Shown here one piece after another: positions 60,035 through 64,000 of a stretch of DNA of 64,000 bases; the stretch's first letter is position 1, and every line of letters begins with the position of its first letter. A program made the translations under genes and the position numbers. Source of the stretch: Imperialibacter roseus (GTDB lineage: Bacteria > Bacteroidota > Bacteroidia > Cytophagales > Cyclobacteriaceae); contig NZ_CP136051.1 of NCBI RefSeq assembly GCF_032999765.1, positions 5,474,501-5,538,500 of the forward strand. The letters are read 5' to 3'. A model generated the notes under the pieces. That model was given only the letters and a program-made list of their open reading frames with translations, searched no databases and had not been told where the DNA came from.

Positions 60035-61536
60035 GGCGCTGGCTAACAACCATATTGGTCATTATTTGCTGCTTCGCAACTGTGAAGGGGCAAAATGGGC
60101 TGGGACTATACACGCTGGGTGATGCTGTGCCGCAAAACAGCCGGTTGAATCCGGCGAATGAGATAAAAGGAAAACTGGTTTTGGGCCTGCCGGTCATTTC
60201 CGAAATGGGACTGCATGTTAACAACAGATTCGGTTACAACCGGGCGTTCACCAAACTGGAAAATGACTCCGTGAAGCTGGACGTTGACAAGGTGGTCTCT
60301 CACCTCAAAAAGAGGAATGCCCTGCTATTTGAAACTAGTATCCCCCTGCTCTATGTGGGTATCAAGCCGGAAAAGTCTTCCTTTGGCTACAGCTTCTTTG
60401 TCAACGAACGAATTAATGTGCGGGGCCAGTACACCAAAAATCTGATAAAGGCAGCCTGGGAAGGCACCAACTCGCTTGTAGGCCAGCCGCTCAATATAGG
60501 CAAGTCGGCTTTCAGCGCTTCCTACTTCAGAGAGTATGGCGTTGGCGTGAATACGTCCCTGATGAATGATGACCTGAAAATTGGCGCCAGAATAAAGCTG
60601 ATCCAGGGGATATACAATGTGAAAACACTATGGGGGATGGACGCCAGAGTGGATATTGAGCCGGAAACCTATAGCTACGGTTTTCTATTCAAAAGGGCTG
60701 GCTTAAATGCAGCCGGAGTAAGTGAATATCCCTCCGTTGGCTACCTGCTTTCGAACCCAAACAAGGGGGCAGCTATCGACCTCGGTGCCACGTGGACTCA
60801 TCAAAACCTGTACAGCCTGTCGGCCTCTATCACCGACCTCGGCTATGTCCGTTGGAAGGAGTTTAGCCAGAATTTCATTCTTAGCGACACCTCATTTGCT
60901 TTTCAGGGTGTCTATTTCACAGCTGATGGTGATATAGAAAGCACTATTGACTCACTAAAGAACGCCTTTACACCAAAGGAAACGGCCAATCCATATTCGG
61001 CCATGTTGAGTGCCAAATCAATACTAAGCGGATCTCTGCTACTTGGCCCTGTGGATAGAGTCACCGTTACGATGATGAATCAACTCCTCGTAGGCAAAGT
61101 AAAATCGGCCTTCGCCGTGTCTTATGTCAAACAGTTAACGCCAGGCATTGTTGCCTCAGGCAGCGTGGTGAAGCTTCCGCAGCAATGGCCCCGGCCAGGG
61201 CTCGCTTTGTCGATGACTGGCGGTCCTGTTCAGTATTATATCGCTTCAGACAATCTGATTGGATTTGCCAATGTAGGCAACATGAACACACTGGACTTTA
61301 AAATGGGGGTTAACCTTATTATCGGAAGTGGCAAAGCGAAGAAAGAAACTGATTTACCGCCAGCACACAGGTCCAAACCGAAGTTTTCCAGCAACGATGA
61401 AGGAGTGGACTACCCCACCGACCCAAGACTGAAAAAGCCTACTGTGGTCCGTAAAAAGGATATTTATACCATCATCACCAAAAAGAAGCAGCCAAAAAGC
61501 TGGAAGAACTGGTTCAAAAAGAAGTCGGATAACTAA
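60031..61536 (+). CDS. DUF5723-like outer membrane beta-barrel protein
   Basis: A 501-residue exported protein (signal ending FATVKGQ). Alternating aromatic/polar strands (SFGYSFFVNERINVRGQYT, YGVGVNTSLMNDDLKIGARIKL, AIDLGATWTHQNLYSLSASITDLGY) and Asn/Tyr girdles fit a barrel of the DUF5723/PorV-like type found in Bacteroidota. The last 60 residues are very basic (KKPTVVRKKD, KKKQPKSWKNWFKKKSDN), an odd cytoplasm-like tail for an exported protein, perhaps facing the periplasm. It is coupled to the preceding lipoprotein by a 4-nt overlap. Confidence 0.72.
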   Translation: MRRWLTTILVIICCFATVKGQNGLGLYTLGDAVPQNSRLNPANEIKGKLVLGLPVISEMGLHVNNRFGYNRAFTKLENDSVKLDVDKVVSHLKKRNALLFETSIPLLYVGIKPEKSSFGYSFFVNERINVRGQYTKNLIKAAWEGTNSLVGQPLNIGKSAFSASYFREYGVGVNTSLMNDDLKIGARIKLIQGIYNVKTLWGMDARVDIEPETYSYGFLFKRAGLNAAGVSEYPSVGYLLSNPNKGAAIDLGATWTHQNLYSLSASITDLGYVRWKEFSQNFILSDTSFAFQGVYFTADGDIESTIDSLKNAFTPKETANPYSAMLSAKSILSGSLLLGPVDRVTVTMMNQLLVGKVKSAFAVSYVKQLTPGIVASGSVVKLPQQWPRPGLALSMTGGPVQYYIASDNLIGFANVGNMNTLDFKMGVNLIIGSGKAKKETDLPPAHRSKPKFSSNDEGVDYPTDPRLKKPTVVRKKDIYTIITKKKQPKSWKNWFKKKSDN

Positions 61537-61539
61537 CGC

Positions 61540-62145
61540 CTAGCTCCTGTTGATCCCTCTGAGTCGCCCCAGCACTCCCTGGTAGGCAGCAGGCTGATCG
61601 AACACATCGTCGTCGCTTACCTTTTTCACACTCTCCACAGTGTAGTAAGCTTGGGGATTGTATTTTTTGATGATGTTAATGTAGGTTGGCAGCTCGTCCC
61701 TTTTCACAACGGTAAAAAGCACATTGACTTTGCCATCATTGCTTTCCGCATCGAGGTTAGAGTAGCGGTAGCCTTTCTCTTTTAAGAAGGCTGTCAGCTG
61801 CTCAGCGGGGTTTTGCGTAATTACTCTTACTACGACCCGGCCAAGGGCAAGTTTTTCTTCGATGACCATGCCCAGGAACGTGCCCGTCGCAAAGCCTCCT
61901 GCATAGGCAAAATAAGAATAGAAGGCATCGATATTGGTAATGATTTGACGGATAGCCAATAACCAGATAAAGGCCTCAAAAAAACCCAGAAGCGGTGCGA
62001 GCAACTTCTTACCATGCATCACAAAGATGATCCGTACCGTGTTAATGGACACGTCGCACACTCTGGCGAGAAATATCAGCGCAGGGATAACTACGTAGGT
62101 GAACACCGACTCACTGATACCCAAACCTTCGAAAAACTCTTTCAT
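61540..62145 (-). CDS. DUF2179/DUF5698 (UPF0316) membrane protein
   Basis: A 201-residue protein with three N-terminal helices (about 16-95: VIPALIFLARVCDVSINTVRI, LLGFFEAFIWLLAIRQII) and a soluble C-terminal DUF2179 domain (about 100-180) containing TYINIIKKYNPQAYYTVESVKKV. DUF2179 domains may bind nucleotides; some UPF0316 proteins act in stress responses. It lies 3 nt from the convergent barrel gene and 12 nt downstream of radA. Confidence 0.88.
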   Translation of the reverse strand: MKEFFEGLGISESVFTYVVIPALIFLARVCDVSINTVRIIFVMHGKKLLAPLLGFFEAFIWLLAIRQIITNIDAFYSYFAYAGGFATGTFLGMVIEEKLALGRVVVRVITQNPAEQLTAFLKEKGYRYSNLDAESNDGKVNVLFTVVKRDELPTYINIIKKYNPQAYYTVESVKKVSDDDVFDQPAAYQGVLGRLRGINRS

Positions 62146-62157
62146 TGCCTCTTTTAG

Positions 62158-63531
62158 TTAGCCAAACAAATCGGATATCACCTCGTGGATTCTTCCAAAC
62201 TGCCTGACGGCTATTTTAAACTTCTTTCCCTCTATTGCCCGTTGCGCAAACTTAGAAACATAAATGGCCTCAAAACCCAGTTTTTCAGCCTCCATGATTC
62301 TCCCATCGATCCTGTTCACTGCTCTGATCTCACCACCCAATCCCACTTCTGCAGCAAAGCAAACTTTTGAGGATACAGGGATTTCTTCCAGAGAAGAAAT
62401 CATGGCCATACAGATGGCCAAATCCGCTGCCGGATCATCCAGCTTCAAACCACCGGCCACATTCAGGAAAACGTCTTGCGTCCCCAACCGAAAGCCTCCC
62501 CTCTTCTCGAGCACTGCCAGCAGCATACTCAATCGCTTATTGTCAAAGCCTGTAGACGTCCTTTGAGGGTTGCCATAGGTGGCGGGGCTCACCAAACTCT
62601 GAATCTCGATCAGCAAAGGCCGATTGCCTTCCAGCGTAGCGGCAATGGCCACACCACTCACATCGCCATCTTTTTGTGAAATAAGGATTTCCGATGGATT
62701 TTTGACCTCCCGAAGCCCCTCCCCTTGCATTTCGTAAATGCCGAGCTCGGAGGCGGCGCCGAATCGGTTTTTAGTAGTTCGTAAGATGCGATATACTAAA
62801 TGCCGATCACCTTCGAACTGTAGTACCGTGTCCACCATGTGCTCCAACACTTTTGGCCCGGCGATAGCGCCCTCTTTGTTGATGTGGCCAATGAGAAACA
62901 CGGGGGTGTTAGTTTCTTTGGCGAACTTCATCAGCTCTGCTGTGCATTCCCTTATCTGAGAAATACTGCCAGCCGCTGATTCTACCTTATCGGAGTAAAG
63001 CGTTTGGATCGAATCGATGACCAAAAGCTGTGGCTCCAGCTCTTCGATTTGTCTGAACACATTGGCAATGCCTACCTCAGAAAGCACAAAACAGTTATTG
63101 TTTTTGATGCCAATTCGCTCCGCCCGCATTTTGATCTGCTGCTCACTTTCTTCACCCGATACGTACAGCACCTTGAGGTTGGGTAGCTGCAGCGCAATTT
63201 GCAGCAGCAGCGTCGATTTGCCGATGCCCGGTTCTCCGCCAATCAGCACCAGGCTTCCCGGAACAATGCCTCCTCCCAGCACCCTGTTGAGCTCTTCATC
63301 GGCAGTTTTGATCCGCTGCATAGCCACGGACTCCACCTGATCAATCGCCTGAGGCTTAGATGCACGGGCAGGGCCGCTGGCCTTATTCCAGGATGGAGAC
63401 GAAGCATGCTCCTTTTCTATTACCTCTTCAACGTAGGTGTTCCACTCTCCGCAAGAGGGGCATTTACCTGTCCATTTTGGCGACTGTGCGCCACAATTCT
63501 GACAAAAAAAAGCTGATTTTACTTTGGCCAC
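62158..63531 (-). CDS. radA: DNA repair protein RadA/Sms
   Basis: A 457-residue RecA-like branch-migration ATPase used in recombination and repair. A zinc finger (CQNC...CPSC, about 9-26) precedes Walker A GEPGIGKSTL, the RadA motif KNRFG, and a C-terminal Lon-like domain (about 270-457). The start is GTG 63531 (GTG GCC AAA GTA); no in-frame ATG is near. Standard length. Confidence 0.95.
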   Translation of the reverse strand: MAKVKSAFFCQNCGAQSPKWTGKCPSCGEWNTYVEEVIEKEHASSPSWNKASGPARASKPQAIDQVESVAMQRIKTADEELNRVLGGGIVPGSLVLIGGEPGIGKSTLLLQIALQLPNLKVLYVSGEESEQQIKMRAERIGIKNNNCFVLSEVGIANVFRQIEELEPQLLVIDSIQTLYSDKVESAAGSISQIRECTAELMKFAKETNTPVFLIGHINKEGAIAGPKVLEHMVDTVLQFEGDRHLVYRILRTTKNRFGAASELGIYEMQGEGLREVKNPSEILISQKDGDVSGVAIAATLEGNRPLLIEIQSLVSPATYGNPQRTSTGFDNKRLSMLLAVLEKRGGFRLGTQDVFLNVAGGLKLDDPAADLAICMAMISSLEEIPVSSKVCFAAEVGLGGEIRAVNRIDGRIMEAEKLGFEAIYVSKFAQRAIEGKKFKIAVRQFGRIHEVISDLFG

Positions 63532-63566
63532 GATGCGCCAAAATTAGAATAAAAATAAGAGAAGAC

Positions 63567-64000
63567 TTACTTACTGAATACTTTTCGGTAAATGGGTTTG
63601 CGGTAGAGGAATTGCAAGTACAGAATCGGATAAATTAGCCAATTGGTAAGCAACGCAGGCGTGGTAAATTCGATATCATCGGTGATGCTTGTGCCTTCTG
63701 CGTCGTTGGCTTCATTAAGGTGGTGATGCTTCCAGCTTTTCAGAAAGAAGGGCAGCCGCACGCCTTCGTCGACAAAAGAAAAAACGGTCTCATTTGTGAG
63801 ATCATGCGTGATGAGACTTTCCCAGGTTTGCTTAAAAAAGATAAAGTTCAGCTCAAGCTCCACCTTATCTCCTTTTTTGCAACCATCAAAGCGCCGGAGC
63901 TTCACAGGTGGAAAAGGGGGATTTAACTTTAAAAAAAGCTTGTCGGTGAACCCGGCTATTACCGTTTGCAAATCGGCTTTTACATGGGTCTTTATTCGAA
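63567..64000 (-). CDS. SRPBCC-fold protein, start cut by the right edge
   Basis: At least 144 residues remain, from an open frame that runs off the right edge (IKTHVKADLQTVIAGFTDKLF at the start). The fold pattern is SRPBCC/START-like: ITDDIEF and LNFIFFKQTWESL strands, an amphipathic C-terminal helix, and LIYPILYLQFLYRKPIYRKVF at the end, which looks membrane-facing. It probably binds a hydrophobic ligand; ligand unknown. The TTG at 63971 is an in-frame codon, not a convincing start. Confidence 0.75.
   Translation of the reverse strand, partial: RIKTHVKADLQTVIAGFTDKLFLKLNPPFPPVKLRRFDGCKKGDKVELELNFIFFKQTWESLITHDLTNETVFSFVDEGVRLPFFLKSWKHHHLNEANDAEGTSITDDIEFTTPALLTNWLIYPILYLQFLYRKPIYRKVFSK

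Overview
The window reads as chromosomal DNA of a free-living member of the Bacteroidota, most likely order Cytophagales. The evidence is four SusC/FecA-style TonB receptors or their partners with carboxypeptidase-regulatory N-domains, many Sec/SPII lipoproteins, DUF4856, imelysin, HTTM and four-helix-bundle genes typical of the phylum, a lipoprotein-type (clade II) nitrous oxide reductase, and repeated Bacteroidota -33/-7 promoters (TTG, about 19 nt, TAnnTTTG). I see no insertion sequence, transposase, phage gene, integrase, rRNA or CRISPR array.

Layout. 1-7.5 kb: the tail of an unknown gene, a TonB receptor and a beta-helix lipoprotein, a MoxR ATPase, a GNAT and a DinB protein. 7.5-12.4 kb: a NUDIX-type regulator with a ruined catalytic box divergent from an esterase, then an acyl-CoA synthetase, a 41-residue membrane peptide and a sodium:solute symporter, probably a carboxylic-acid ester utilisation set. 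12.4-17.5 kb: lipoprotein, adhesin-like GIN protein, K+/H+ antiporter and Ca2+/Na+ antiporter. 17.8-23.4 kb: a minus-strand run of TauE/SafE exporter, rhodanese, fatty-acid/sterol hydroxylase, flavin monooxygenase and TonB receptor.

23.4-34.6 kb is the core of the window: an NO/N2O respiration block. It has an iron-sulfur repair protein (Ric/ScdA with a DUF2249 front), a Crp/Fnr regulator, cytochrome c, a FAS1 lipoprotein, NosZ, a NosL fused behind a membrane domain, NosD, NosF, NosY and two polytopic proteins resembling NnrS/heme-copper proteins. Three near-identical Crp-type palindromes lie 22-23 nt upstream of three imperfect -7 boxes, before TauE, Ric and the nos operon, so the block looks like one regulon.

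34.7-38.6 kb: tRNA-Gly, a four-helix-bundle gene, tRNA-Leu, mutS and a SpoU methyltransferase. 38.6-45.9 kb: a minus-strand iron-acquisition locus (imelysin-like, DUF4856, imelysin-like, HTTM, FecA-like receptor) with a clear promoter and paired direct repeats. 46.1-64 kb: housekeeping genes (fumC, SPOR-like protein, map, VOC protein, ClC channel, two thioredoxin-fold proteins, sigma factor/TonB operon, rluD, PLP deaminase, two unknown envelope proteins, DUF2179 protein, radA, and an SRPBCC protein cut by the right edge). The 200-bp gap at 53.5-53.7 kb contains five DnaA-box-like 9-mers and AT-rich stretches and is a candidate replication origin or DnaA-regulated region.
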